Source: Bacteroidota bacterium (GTDB lineage: Bacteria; Bacteroidota; Bacteroidia; B-17B0; Aurantibacillaceae). From it: a stretch of DNA of 25,829 nucleotides. A model generated the notes under the pieces. The model did no database searches and was not told the origin of the DNA. It was given only the letters and a program-made list of their open reading frames with translations. Positions 9,047-19,607 of the stretch are shown here, piece by piece. The stretch spans positions 1-25,829 of the forward strand of contig JADJDM010000003.1 in assembly GCA_016702705.1 (NCBI GenBank). The letters are read 5' to 3'. A program made the position numbers and the translations under genes. Every line of letters begins with the position of its first letter. Position 1 is the first letter of the stretch.

Positions 9047-10238
9047 TTATATAAGATATTTGTTTTGAATATAGTTTGTTTCCCAAATAGATTTCCATTC
9101 ATCTTCATTGTTTTGTTTAGATCTTTCAGATGGGTGAATTAAAACTTCCGTATATTCAAATTCATTGTAAAACTTTTCGAAATAATATTTTGTTTTAGAT
9201 TTACCAAGTAATAGAATCTTTTTTGATTTCTTTACTATTGGATCATTGAAAGATTTTGTTTTCAAAATGCTACTTTCTATTTCATTTTCGCGTAGAGTTT
9301 TGAATAAAAAATTATTTATATTTAAAAAACAAATTCCTTTACTTATGAGTAAATCAAGAAATAAAACTTTGGGGTTTTTATACTCAGTTTTAATTGTTGT
9401 TTTATCGATGCCTATGGAGGTCATAACTCTCATGCCACAACAATTTTCTTGTACAAATTGATAACTAGCATCTTTGCAGAATGCTACGCCATTTGCATTT
9501 GTAGATGTTGTTTACCAAGAATACTTAATGTTACTCTAATGCTTGAGCAGTTCTGTAGTATTGTTCTGAAAAAGTTTCGCTGCAAATCTCACATGAAGTT
9601 TCTTTGTTAATGGAGCTTATGGGTTTTTCGTTAGAATTGTTTTGATATTCCTTTGAACTTTGGTTATTCCAAATGCATTTAAAATCAATTCGAATCGATT
9701 TGTAATATTTGTTTTTGAACTTACAATTTCCCTTAGTGATTGACAGATAGTTTCAATGTCACAAATGTTAAACCATTTTGATGCAGATGGAGAGATTTTT
9801 GTTTTGACATCACTGGGATTAAAATCTATTTTTTCATGAAACAAAACAATAGTATTAATATGGCCTAACTGAATCCAATTATCATGGTTTGGTTCTTAAT
9901 TCTTTTTTTGTAAGTCAAGCAATCCATACTTGTATTGACTTAACTGTGCATAAGGATTTTTCTGTTTTTATTTATTTCAACGCCATCAATTGTCCAAGTT
10001 GAATTTTCCAAATTGAATTTAAATTCCTCAATACACCAATTTAAAGTCGATTATAATCAAAGCTATTTTTTAATAAAATGGCATCGATTTCATTACCATT
10101 AAGAATGATGTTTCCTATTAAATAGTTTTCATCTGTATCGTTTCCGAAATTTGCGGATAGTATATCGACAAGTTTGTTGAAAAATCTATTTTCATGAGTT
10201 GTTGCAAATTCATGAAATAACATGGATTTAAATCCCAT
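9047..10238 (-). CDS. Probable NERD-nuclease / CxxC / uracil-DNA-glycosylase-like fusion protein (frameshifted)
   Basis: Stitched from several frames, about 395 residues. The N-terminal NERD-like domain has FATTHENRFF, IGNIILNGNEIDAILLKN (Asp at 10083-10085), then, after a frame change near 10065, ALIIIDFK (10040-10063; D-x-K as in PD-(D/E)xK nucleases). NSTWTIDGVEIN, AQLSQYKYGLLDLQKKN and VLFHEKIDFNPSDVK follow. A helical linker leads to a CEIC pair (9582-9593). The C-terminal half resembles the UDG superfamily: SIRVTLSILGK, NANGVAFCKD (9473-9499), SKGICFLN (near 9320-9343), KKILLLGKSKT and VLIHPSERS (HPS at 9128-9136). Frame changes occur near 10065, 9960, 9900, 9640, 9535 and 9505. No internal Met start was seen between halves, so one polypeptide is favoured, but two genes remain possible. 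NERD assignment is fairly good; UDG-like is inference from motif order. Confidence 0.55.
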
Positions 10239-10485
10239 AATAATTTTCAAGTTCAGTAACTGGATAAATGAAGACACTGGCGAATCCGCCAAAATCTGGA
10301 GTACATGAGTGAAACTCGACTTTAGTGTCAAACAATTGTTGACCTTCAGCTCCATTTACATTGTTGTTATTTGGTGTTAATTTATGTTTGTTTTTGAATG
10401 TCCATATGGACATGAATTCTTTTCCACCGACATTATAATGTCCGTTACCATTGTATTCATTAGAGTTTTTATCGAAATGAGCCAT
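10228..10485 (-). CDS. Small hypothetical protein overlapping the NERD-domain gene
   Basis: Intact 85-residue reading frame, not recognised. It is polar and Asn/Gly-rich at the N-terminus (MAHFDKNSNEYNGNGHYNVG) with no signal peptide or membrane segment, and ends in FGGFASVFIYPVTELENYYG. Its stop (10228-10230) overlaps the proposed start of the NERD-domain gene (ATG at 10238-10236) by 11 nt, implying translational coupling and a shared role. The upstream gap to the oppositely oriented dnaE is very A+T-rich. Confidence 0.55.
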   Translation of the reverse strand: MAHFDKNSNEYNGNGHYNVGGKEFMSIWTFKNKHKLTPNNNNVNGAEGQQLFDTKVEFHSCTPDFGGFASVFIYPVTELENYYGI

Positions 10486-10713
10486 ATTAAATAATATTAA
10501 TTATAAATTAATTCAATTATAAAAAAAAAAATGTTAGCTACAACTTATTTCTCAAAACTTAAGGATTTAAGCTCTACGATTTTATTAACATTAAGAGTTA
10601 AAAGTATTTAAATTCCGTAAATTTAAGCCTCTGATTTTAGAATTGTTTTGAAGGAATTTTCTTTGTCATTGTTTCCAAATTTAGAAAGTAATGTCTTAAA
10701 TTTAAGATTACAC

Positions 10714-13700
10714 ATGTTCCTAATATTCGATACAGAAACAACCGGCTTACCGCGTAATTATAATGCCCCGCTTACCGATTTTGATAATTGGCCGAGGATG
10801 GTTCAAATTGCTTGGCAATTGCATGATGCAAAAGGTGCATTGTTGCAACATGATTCTATTATCATTAAGCCCGAAGGTTATTCTATACCGCTTGAAACTA
10901 TTAAAATTCACGGTATTACGAATGAGCGCGCAAACGAAGAAGGTAAGGATTTAAAAATATCACTAGAAGTATTTGCTCAAGCAGTTGCTCAATCTAATTA
11001 TTTGTGCGGACACTATTATTGGCGCTGAATTTTTGCGTTGTGGTTTATCAAATGCATTTGAAGGTAAAGGCGTAATTGATACAAAGAATGATGAAACTAC
11101 TGAATTCTGCGCAATTCCTGGTGGAAGAGGGGGCAAGTTTAAATGGCCAACTTTAACAGAATTATACCAAAAATTATTTAATACTACTTTTGGCGAAGCG
11201 CATAATGCAGCATTCGATGTGCTCGCAACTACAAAAGTGTTCTTCGAAATTATTAAGCGAGGTATTACAAAAGTAAAAGAGTTACCTGTTTCCGAATTAC
11301 CAACAATAAATTACATTGCTCCTGATTTAAGTAAATTGTTGGAGCATGAACAAGTTTGGAAACAAAGAAATATATTATCAAAACTTAACGGGAAGAGAAG
11401 TTCAATAAATGTTATAAAGATGAAGTAAAGGAGCAAATGTAAATACTGATAATTTATTTTTCTCGCATTTACACAATCACTCTCAGTTCTCTTTGCAACA
11501 AGCAACAAGCGATATAGATGATATCGTAAAACGCGCAATAGAATATAATTCGCCTGGTGTTGCTTTAACCGATCATGGAAACATGTACGGGGCATTTTTG
11601 TTTTGGCAAGCGATTGATAAGGCAAACAAAGGAATTAAAGCCAATAACGAAGCGATTGCAAAAGGAGAAAAAACTGGTCAAAAGAAAAACGAATTAAAAG
11701 CAATTATTGGTTGCGAATTTTTTGTAACCAAAAATCACTTGGATAAAACCAAACAAGACAATGGCTTTACTCAAGTATTGTTAGCGAAAGATAAAATTGG
11801 TTACCAAAATTTATCTAAGCTTAGTTCTATTGGTTTTACAAAAGGATTCTATTATGTTCCTCGTATTGATAAAACTATTTTAGAGCAACATACTGCAGGT
11901 GTAATAGCAACAACGGGTTCGCTTACAGGCGAGATACCTAATTTGATTTTAAATGTTAGTGAAGAAGCAGCTGAAGAAGCTTTTGTTTACTGGCACAAAT
12001 TATTTGGCGATGATTTTTACGTTGAGTTAAATCGTCACAACCTTGCAGATGAAAATCATGTGAATGAAGTTTTACTTCGCTTCGCAAAAAAGTATGGAGT
12101 AAAGTATTTTGCAGCAAACAACAATTATTATTTAGATAAATCAGGTGCAAATGCGCATGATATTTTGTTGTGTGTAAAAGAAGGTGAAATTCAGGAAACA
12201 CCTATCGGCCGTGGCCGTGGCTTCCGTTTTGGTTTCCCTAATAAGGAATTTTATTTCCGTTCGCCAAAAGAAATGATTGAGCTTTTCAGCGATATGCCGG
12301 AAGCTATTGAAACAACTAATGAAATCGTTTCTAAAGTTGAACCGTATAAATTAGGTCGCGATGTACTTTTACCTGCTTTCGAAATTGAGCAACAATTTAT
12401 AATTGATAAAGCCGCTGAAATAGAAGAGTCATTTGAACGCCTTGTTAGTTATCGTATTAAAGGCTGGGACGAAAAAAATGTTCCTGAAGCCGAACGCGAT
12501 AATCAAAAAATAGAAGTTAGAAAAATTGCTGAGCAGTTCATCTTTATGAAAGATTGGACCTATCGCGGTATGCATAAACGTTATCCAAATTTAACTCCTG
12601 AAATTCAAGAGCGGATTGATTTTGAATTGCAAACAATTGAGAAAATGGGTTACCCAGGTTACTTCTTAATTGTTGCTGATTTTATCGCAGAAGCGAGACG
12701 AATGGGAGTTGCTGTTGGTCCAGGTCGTGGATCTGCTGCGGGTTCGGCCATTGCTTATTGTTTGTGGATTACTAATGTAGATCCTATTAAGTACGATCTC
12801 CTCTTCGAGCGTTTCTTAAATCCTGATCGTATTTCAATGCCCGATATTGATATTGACTTTGATGATTTAGGTCGTGGAAAAGTTATTGATTATGTGATTA
12901 ATAAATACGGGGCAAATCAGGTTGCGCAAATTATTACCTATGGTACCATGGGTGGTAAATCTGCCATTAAAGATACAGCAAGAGCATTGAACCTTCCATT
13001 GATGGATGCTAATATGCTTGCAAAAGCCTTTCCTGCAACACCTGCAGCTTCTTTACATAAATTATTAAGTCCCGAAGGAATTAATAAAAAGTATTTAGAT
13101 GATATAAAAGATAGACGTGAGTTTGTTGACCAATCTCATGCCTTTAGAAAATTATCGGAAGAAAAAAATTTACAATCAGAAGTTTTAAAACAAGCCTATG
13201 AATTGGAAGGCTGTGTGCGTAATACTGGAATTCATGCCTGTGGTATCATCATTACACCTGATGAACTTTCTAAATTCGTTCCAGTTACTAGAGCCAAGGA
13301 AGGCGAGATGTTGGTTACGCAATTCGATAACTCGGTTGCAGAGTCAGCAGGTTTGTTAAAGATGGACTTCTTGGGTTTGCGCACGCTTACCATTATTAAG
13401 GATGCATTAAAACATGTAAAGGCTCGTCATGGTTTAGAAATTGATATCGACGCTATTCCGCTTGATGATCCAAAAACATACGAGCTTTTTCAACGTGGCG
13501 AAACAAATGGTGTGTTCCAGTTTGAAAGTGATGGAATGCAAAAGGCCTTAAAAGAATTAAAGCCCGATGCATTAACCGATTTGATTGCAATGAACGCCTT
13601 GTATCGTCCAGGTCCTATTGCTTACATTCCTAATTATATTAAACGTAAGCATGGTATAGAGCCAATTGTTTATGAGTTAAATGGTATGGAAGAGTTTCTG

Positions 13701-15176
13701 CAGGAGACTTATGGAATTACCGTTTACCAAGAGCAAGTAATGCGTTTGTCGCAAAAGCTTGCCAACTTTACCAAAGGTGATGCCGATGTACTTCGTAAGG
13801 CAATGGGTAAAAAACAAATTGATGTTCTTAATAAAATGAAGAGCAAATTTTTGGAAGGATGTTTATCTAATGGACATGATACAACTGTTGCAGAAAAAGT
13901 TTGGACCGACTGGGAAGCCTTTGCATCTTATGCCTTCAATAAATCTCACTCTACTTGTTATGCTTATGTTGCTTTTCAAACTGCATATTTAAAAGCAAAT
14001 TATCCTGCAGAGTTTATGGCATCTGTACTTACTCATAACATGGGTAATATCGAAAGTGTTACTTTCTTTATGGAAGAGTGTAAGCGTATGGGATTAAAAG
14101 TATTGGGTCCTGATGTAAATGAAAGTATTGGTGATTTTTCGGTAAACGAAAATGGAGAGATACGCTTTGGAATGGCTGCTATTAAAGGAGTAGGAGGTAA
14201 CGTAGTAGAAGGAATTGTTGAGCAACGTAATTTAAATGGAAAATTTATTTCCGTATTTGATATTGCAAAACGTTTAGATACAAAAGCAGTTAACAAAAAA
14301 AGTTTAGAAGCATTATCGCAAGCAGGTGCATTTGATTCCTTTGAAGGAATTCACCGCGCCATGTTTTTTAAGATAGATTTAAAAGATGGTAACACACTTA
14401 CTGAGAAAATCATTAAGTATGGTAACAACTTAAACAGCATGACAGAAACTTCGCAGGTTAACATGTTTGGCGAAACGGATGAAATGGAAATTTCGGAACC
14501 AAGTTTGCCAAATGTGGAAGCTTGGGGAGCATTAGAGCAATTAGCAAAAGAAAAAGAAGTTGTAGGTTTTTATATTTCGGGCCATCCATTAGATTCATTT
14601 AAGCGTGTAATAAAGGCAAAGTGTAAAAACACAACAGCAGATGTTTCTGATTTAGCGCCTTGGGTAAATAAGGAATTGACACTTGCAGGTATTATTACCA
14701 TTGTAGAAAATCGTACTTCTAAAAATGGAAATCCTTGGGGCAAATTTATTTTAGAAGATTATTCTGGAAGTGCAGAGTTTACTTTGTTTGGAAACGATTA
14801 TGTAAACTTTAGAAATTACTTGGATCCAAATCAATTTGTTTTTATAAGAGGTAAAGCGCAAGCACGTTACGGACAACCAGATAATTTAGAATTTAAAATT
14901 CAGAAAATCGAGTTGTTATCAGAAATGAAAAACAATGCATTTACGCATTTACAATTCATTATGAAGGTTACCGACTTAAATGAGGAAACCATGCTTAAAA
15001 TGGATGACTTATTAAAAAATAACAAAACCGGAAACTGCACTTATGATTTTGTAATAACCGACCCAACCGAAAATACTAGCTTACGTTTAGAACCTAAAGT
15101 AGGTAAGCTAACTGTAACAGAGGAGTTGATGGATGAGTTAGAGAAATTGCCGTATTTGGAGGTGGTGAGTAAGTAA
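10714..15176 (+). CDS. dnaE: DNA polymerase III alpha subunit with fused N-terminal DnaQ-type exonuclease (two frame breaks)
   Basis: The replicative polymerase. MFLIFDTETTG starts at 10714 with exonuclease motif I (Asp 10729, Glu 10735). NWPRMVQIAWQLHD, IPLETIKIHGIT, KWPTLTELYQKLF and motif III HNAAFD (11201-11218) follow. The frame breaks near 11013, where the exo II segment seems missing, and again near 11425-11435 (GATGAAGTAAAGG). Then come the PHP domain (FSHLHNHSQFS near 11466-11492, ALTDHGNMYG), the polymerase core (AVGPGRGSAAGSAIAY, catalytic PDIDIDFDD at 12840-12866, YGTMGGKSAIKDTAR), helix-hairpin-helix region and an OB fold (LTLAGIITIVENRTSKNGNP, about 14675). The frame is clean from 11437 to 15176. 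Exo-PHP-polymerase fusion in one chain is known in Bacteroidota DnaE. Total is about 1,490 residues. Two separate genes is unlikely because the linker remains open after correcting one base. Confidence 0.93.
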
Positions 15177-15190
15177 TATTTAATTTCAAA

Positions 15191-15673
15191 ATGCAAAAAT
15201 ACTCCTTCAAAGAAGATATTAGTCCTATAGAAAGATATAAGTTAACTATCTACTTAATACTAAGTTCCCGAAAAGTAAAACGACTTTTGGTTATTTCTAT
15301 GGTTCCTTTTGTAATGATTGTAAGTTTAGGTTTTTTGTTAAATGACTTAAGCACCCCACTTACTGGCCTGCTTATTTTTCCGGCAATTTTACTTTTCCTG
15401 TTAATTGTATTGCCTTTCATTTTAGTTTATATTTTACCGAATAAAAAAAACGTTGAAATTATTGTTTCACCAACAGGTATTATTCGTAGAGGAGATAATT
15501 TATACCATGAAAAGCCTTGGAGTTTTTTCGATTCTTGGGATGAAAACAAAGCCTTCATTTTTATTTACTTTAAACAATCTAAATTAGCGGCTCACATAAT
15601 AAAAAAATCATGGTTTAAATCAGAAGAAGAAATGATGGAGTTCTTGAGTTTTGTGGATGGTAGTTTGAATTAA
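15191..15673 (+). CDS. YcxB-like membrane protein
   Basis: Intact 160-residue protein. A cytoplasmic-type N-terminus (FKEDISPIERYKLTIYLILS) precedes two membrane helices (about residues 34-52 and 59-82). The C-terminal YcxB-like domain reads VEIIVSPTGIIRRGDNLYHE, then WSFFDSWDENKAFIFIYF and KKSWFKSEEEMMEFLSFV. The order of helices and the tryptophan/phenylalanine pattern fit YcxB-like proteins, whose role is unknown. It lies 14 nt after dnaE and 6 nt before the next gene, so probably co-transcribed with both. Confidence 0.75.
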   Translation: MQKYSFKEDISPIERYKLTIYLILSSRKVKRLLVISMVPFVMIVSLGFLLNDLSTPLTGLLIFPAILLFLLIVLPFILVYILPNKKNVEIIVSPTGIIRRGDNLYHEKPWSFFDSWDENKAFIFIYFKQSKLAAHIIKKSWFKSEEEMMEFLSFVDGSLN

Positions 15674-15679
15674 TTTTAA

Positions 15680-16167
15680 ATGAATATTTATAACAAATTT
15701 CTTTTCCCATTGTTAATCCTTGTTATAGGTTTACTAATATTCTCTTGTAAAAGTGGGAGTATTATTAAGCGAAAGTATGTGAATGGAAATTATATTTCTT
15801 TTGCGGGTAAGCCAAAAGAACCAAAGCTAAATCAAACAAATGCATGTTAAACCCCCCCCTATTTCGAGTCTGCAAACAAAAAATCTTCCGAAGAAACAAG
15901 ATTTATGAACCAAAACCTTTTCCATTTCCTATTTTTGATTTTTCTTATCTGTTTGATGATGACCCAATAGCAAAAAAAATGAGGATATTGTTTTTTATTT
16001 CATTGGGAATTATAGTCCTAGGTTTGCCAATTATACAGGAACTGAATTCTTCAATTGATGCTTTTCCTCCTTGCGACTTTTTGGGTGGTAATCCTTTAGT
16101 TGTTCTAATTTTATCAATCATAAACTTCTTCTTAAATATTAAGAGATGGCGCAAGTATAAAAATTAA
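15680..16167 (+). CDS. Small Bacteroidota lipoprotein with two C-terminal membrane segments (disrupted around a poly-C run)
   Basis: The ATG at 15680 opens a lipoprotein signal (KFLFPLLILVIGLLIFSC, lipobox Cys), then SIIKRKYVNGNYISFAGKP. The KR+Y..G.Y pattern is like small lipoproteins common in Bacteroidota. A stop occurs at 15848-15850, just before an 8-C run (15852-15859). The frame continuing past the stop reads YFESANKKSSEETR, and another frame carries KIYEPKPFPFPIFDF and two hydrophobic helices (ILFFISLGIIVLGLPIIQ and NPLVVLILSIINFFLNI) to a stop at 16167. One frameshifted gene is favoured; two adjacent short genes are possible. Confidence 0.5.
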
Positions 16168-16180
16168 TTATCAATACTTA

Positions 16181-16210
16181 ATCAGCGTAAATCAGCGTAA
16201 TCTGCGGGAA
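16181..16210. repeat. Three imperfect 10-bp tandem units (ATCAGCGTAA type)
   Basis: Two exact ATCAGCGTAA copies are followed by TCTGCGGGAA, in the gap between convergent genes. Similar ATCAGCGTAA/TCTGCGGG strings are widely dispersed in Bacteroidota genomes (general knowledge, not checked here). The function is unknown. Confidence 0.8.
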
Positions 16211-16238
16211 ATAACTCATGAAATAAATATCTCTTAAC

Positions 16239-18158
16239 TCACTTCAAATAATCATAATCAACATAAAATTCCTTACTCCCTTGTTTCACTTTTATTTGTG
16301 GGCCTTTGGGGTTATTATAATCTGCTTGAAGAATTTGATCGTAAATAAAAGGGAGAACAATTTTATTTTTTTTAGTTATAATTCCATACTTACCATCTTT
16401 CTTTGCTAAAAAATGATCATCTCCAATGTAGCCCGAGCGTTCAACGCTTTGGTATTCTAGCGGAATCATAAATTCGAGGTCTCGGTTCATTATTCCAGTT
16501 TTGCCATTTTTTTTTACATAAATCATCGGTGTGTAACAAGTGATATAATCATATTCAGGTTTTAATAGTATCTCCTCATTTTCATCAATTATCCCATATT
16601 TCTTGTCTATTATAATTAAATACCTGTTAGGGATTTCTTTGCTTTGTCTTCAGTTTTAAAATAAGGATTAGTAGTTAGGCAAAATGATAGTTCCTGATAT
16701 TTGGGTTCAATAATTACATTAAATAAAGAATCTAATACACCACATTTGCCATTTTGTTTTATTGTAATTCTATTTTTATATGGCTCCATTCGTTCGTATT
16801 CATCTTTGGTTTCTTTTAAGCTGGGCAAATGAATTATTTTATAGTTAGAGCTATCCGTTTTTTTATAAGCAACATAAGGCTGACCCGGATTAAATACTTT
16901 TATGTCTTTATAACTTGCAATAGGAAGAACGAATGTTTTTTTATTTTGATTTATCAAACCCATAAAGTGCCTTCCACTACTTGTTAAATAAATGGTATTG
17001 TATAATTCATTATTGCACGTGATGTTATGTGCAGTTTTTAATTGATAAGACTCCAATTCTTTTATCACTTCATCTTTTGTATTAATTACTTTGTATTTAC
17101 CATCAAGCAAAACCACAGCGGTTGAATCTTTGCTAAAACTCTCTGCATAATCATATTTGCATTCAATTATTTCTTTCCCGTATCTACTCATAAATCCAAA
17201 TTTTCCATCGCGAGATATTCGTTTCAATCCTGGTAAATTGGTGTAGTCAAAGACATCATATTGTGGTTTTCTAACTTCGACTAAATTGGTATCTAACCAA
17301 CCTAATTTCCCGTTTTTAATTACAGGTATTATTGGATTGCTGTAATCCTTATAATGTAAAGTATTTCATCATAGTCATTTAAATTATAAAGTTTTTGTTT
17401 TTAAATCATAATAGGCTACATACTTATTGCTAGTTTTAAAAAATGTAGGATACTGTTCTCAGCTTAGGATAAATATATATTTTGTACTTCATCAAATTGA
17501 TGCTCAATTAATACTTCTCCATTCATTTTTATAATACCCCATTTTTTGTTTTTGCTAGCAACAATAATATCATCTATTGGCATTAGTTCATCATACATGA
17601 TAGGAATACTAATGCTTCCTAAACTATCAATAAGTCCTATTGAATGATTGAATTTTGCTTTTGCTTATATAATTATCCGGTATTCTTGTATTACCAGGTA
17701 AATTAGCTACTTTATAAAATCCTGAAAATCGGTAGCTTTCTGCGGACTATACGCCCAAATGCCTCTTGTAAATGAGCTTCGTGTAGTATGATTTAATCCT
17801 TTTGTTGTTTTTTGTTTGCTTATTTTTTTTTCTAAAAAATATTTCGTCAATTTTTCTATTGAGGAAGCGGAACCAAAAGTGTGTATTATTTTTCCACTTG
17901 TATCCCTAAAATAATATTCGTTTCCAATTGGCTGTGGATGAAACATGCTGTGCGGCATTGCTCTGGGCTGACTTTGTTCTAAATGAAAAATCATTCTATC
18001 CCATTGTCCAATATGGTCAACTTCTATCATTTGTACTCCATTATAAAATGGATAATATAGTGTGTCGGTTTTGTTTTCGTTTAAGAACCCCAATTTACCA
18101 AACTGGGCAAACGCACCATGAATGGTAAAATAGAATAAAGAAAAAGTTAATACTTCAT
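16239..18158 (-). CDS. Secreted WG-repeat protein (heavily frameshifted)
   Basis: The start near 18158 (ATGAAG, one A apparently missing) gives a signal peptide, KVLTFSLFYFTIHGAFAQ. The body of about 640 residues is made of WG-type beta repeats: FGKLGFLNENKT, NKKWGIIKMNGEVLIEHQFD, NGKLGWLDTNLVEV, DGKFGFMSRYGKEIIECKYD, NGKCGVLDSLFNVIIEPKYQ, NGKTGIMNRDLEFMIPLEYQ and DGKYGIITKKNKIVLPFIYD. Intact frames cover 17707-18093, 16616-17227 and 16239-16526. Between them (17228-17706, 16527-16615) the repeats continue in changing frames. WG repeats form beta structures of unclear, probably binding, function; the protein is likely periplasmic or surface exposed. It lies downstream of the epimerase gene on the same strand, with a palindrome between. 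Confidence 0.8.
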
Positions 18159-18260
18159 TAAACTAATTTAGGAATGAATTAGCGAAGTGGCTTGTTAAAT
18201 GAGGTTAAAAAAAGTGTGCATCTTAGTACATAAAATGCTTTAGTTAATGAATTTAAATCC

Positions 18261-18333
18261 ACCACTAAGACATGGAGTACACTAAGATACACTAAGTCTA
18301 AGTGAAACTAAGTGATCTTAGCGTCTTAGTGGT
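18261..18333. repeat. 73-bp palindrome with CACTAAG units
   Basis: Perfect 11-bp outer arms ACCACTAAGAC (18261-18271) and GTCTTAGTGGT (18323-18333) enclose inner arms CTAAGAT (18282-18288) and ATCTTAG (18315-18321), plus repeated ACTAAG strings. It lies just 3' of the epimerase gene and upstream of the WG-repeat gene, so it may act as a terminator on the minus strand. It shares the CCAC...AGAC outer theme with the palindrome at 8937. Confidence 0.85.
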
Positions 18334-18339
18334 AAAAAA

Positions 18340-19240
18340 CTATCTCAACAAATTTTCTAAAGCCCCTTTTAACTCAGGATATTTAAAATTAAATGGAATG
18401 CCTTTTGTTTTCTCAGCGCTTACTTTTACACCTTCTAAAACGATTACCGCCATTTCACCTAGAATTAATTTCAGAACAAAGGCAGGAACAGCAGGCATAA
18501 AAAATGGTTTGTGTAATGTTTGTGCTATTGCTTTCGATAGTTCTTTGTTAGTAACGTGCTGCGGGCAACTCCGTTATAAATACCATGCATCTTTTCATTT
18601 GTAATTGCTTCATAAAACAATCCTACCAAATCGTCAATATGAATCCAAGGCATATATTGTTTGCCACTTCCAAGTGCCGAGCCAATTCCCATTTTAATTG
18701 TTTTGGATATTTTTGGTAATGCACCTCCATCTTTACTTAAAACAACTCCAATACGTATAATGTTTAATCGAATATTTTTATTAATCTCATTGTACGATTC
18801 TTCCCATTGTTTGCAGGTGTTTCCCATGAAATCATCGCAAGCAGCATCTGTTTCTGTATACACTTTTTCATTAGTAATTGCCCCGTAAAAGCCAACCGCC
18901 GAAGCTCCAACAAATGTTTTAATTTGATTGCCCCGCTTATTTATTTCGCTTGCTAATAGTTTAGAGGAAATGACTCTACTATCTATAATTTCTTTTTTCC
19001 TTGCGGCTGTCCATTTTTCATCAGCAATACCTGCGCCTGCTAAATGCACAACGGTATCAATGTTTTCGAAGGCGCGTTCATCTATTTCACCTTTGCTTAA
19101 ATCCCATTTATAGCAGGGTGTTTTCGTGTTTAATTCTCTTTTCTACCGAGGTGTTTTACGGTATGTCCTTTTTCTATTAACAAGGCTGTTAATTTCTTCC
19201 CTATAAGTCCTGATGCTCCACTAATTAAAACCTGTGCCAT
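18340..19240 (-). CDS. TIGR01777-family NAD(P)-dependent epimerase (SDR fold), frameshifted
   Basis: About 300 residues, the usual family length. Start at 19240: MAQVLISGASGLIGKKLTAL, the Rossmann nucleotide-binding GxSGxxG. A frame change near 19135 leads to WDLSKGEIDERAFENIDTVV, then HLAGAGIADEKWTAARKKEI, VGASAVGFYG, CKQWEESYNEI, IRIGVVLSKDGGALPK and YMPWIHIDDLVGLFYEAI. A further change near 18560 gives the C-terminal DUF1731-like part (HKPFFMPAVPAFVLKLILGE, VSAEKTKGIPFNFKYP), ending at 18340. The substrate is unknown for this SDR family. It is divergent from the ferredoxin operon, with a 38-nt gap. Confidence 0.88.
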
Positions 19241-19255
19241 GAATGATAAAAATCT

Positions 19256-19263
19256 TACTTTTG
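19256..19263 (+). promoter_or_regulatory. -7 box (TACTTTTG) before the ferredoxin-lysC operon
   Basis: TACTTTTG fits TAnnTTTG and ends 15 nt before the ATG at 19279. A -33 TTG at the expected spacing is not clear. It would drive the four-gene unit ending in lysC. Confidence 0.45.
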
Positions 19264-19278
19264 TTCAACACTAAAGGT

Positions 19279-19607
19279 ATGGAAAATAAAGTATTTGATA
19301 AGCATATTTTTGTTTGCACCAACGAAAGAGTTGGTGGAGAAAGAAAAGCTGTGGCGATCAACATGGATTAAACTTAGTTGCAGCTTTAAAAAAGCAAATT
19401 AAGGATAAAAATCTTCCGCAAAATATTCGTGCTCAAAAGTCGGGATGCCTTGGTATTTGTGATTTTGGACCAACAGTTGCAGTTTATCCAGAAGGAATAT
19501 TTTATGTAAATGTGCACCTAAGTGATGTGGAAGAAATTGTAGAATCGCACATTGTAAATAATACACCTGTAGATAGATTGTTGTTAAAGCATAAGAAAGA
19601 TGTCTGA
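19279..19607 (+). CDS. Thioredoxin-like [2Fe-2S] ferredoxin (one frameshift)
   Basis: About 109 residues. The start at 19279 gives MENKVFDKHIFVCTNERVGG; a frame change near 19345 (GAAAGAAAAGC) leads to SCGDQHGLNLVAALKKQI, then AQKSGCLGICDFGPTVAVYP and GIFYVNVHLSDVEEIVESH. Four cysteines (FVC, SCG, GCLGIC) fit the C-x(~11)-C...C-x3-C ligands of thioredoxin-fold [2Fe-2S] ferredoxins. It is a cytoplasmic electron carrier, partner unknown. Its stop overlaps the next gene by 8 nt. Confidence 0.85.

Noticed and set aside
15844..16167. Independent 107-residue gene starting at 15844
   Set aside because: Its start lies inside the upstream lipoprotein frame and next to an 8-C run, its first residues look non-coding, and the good part fits as the C-terminus of that lipoprotein.
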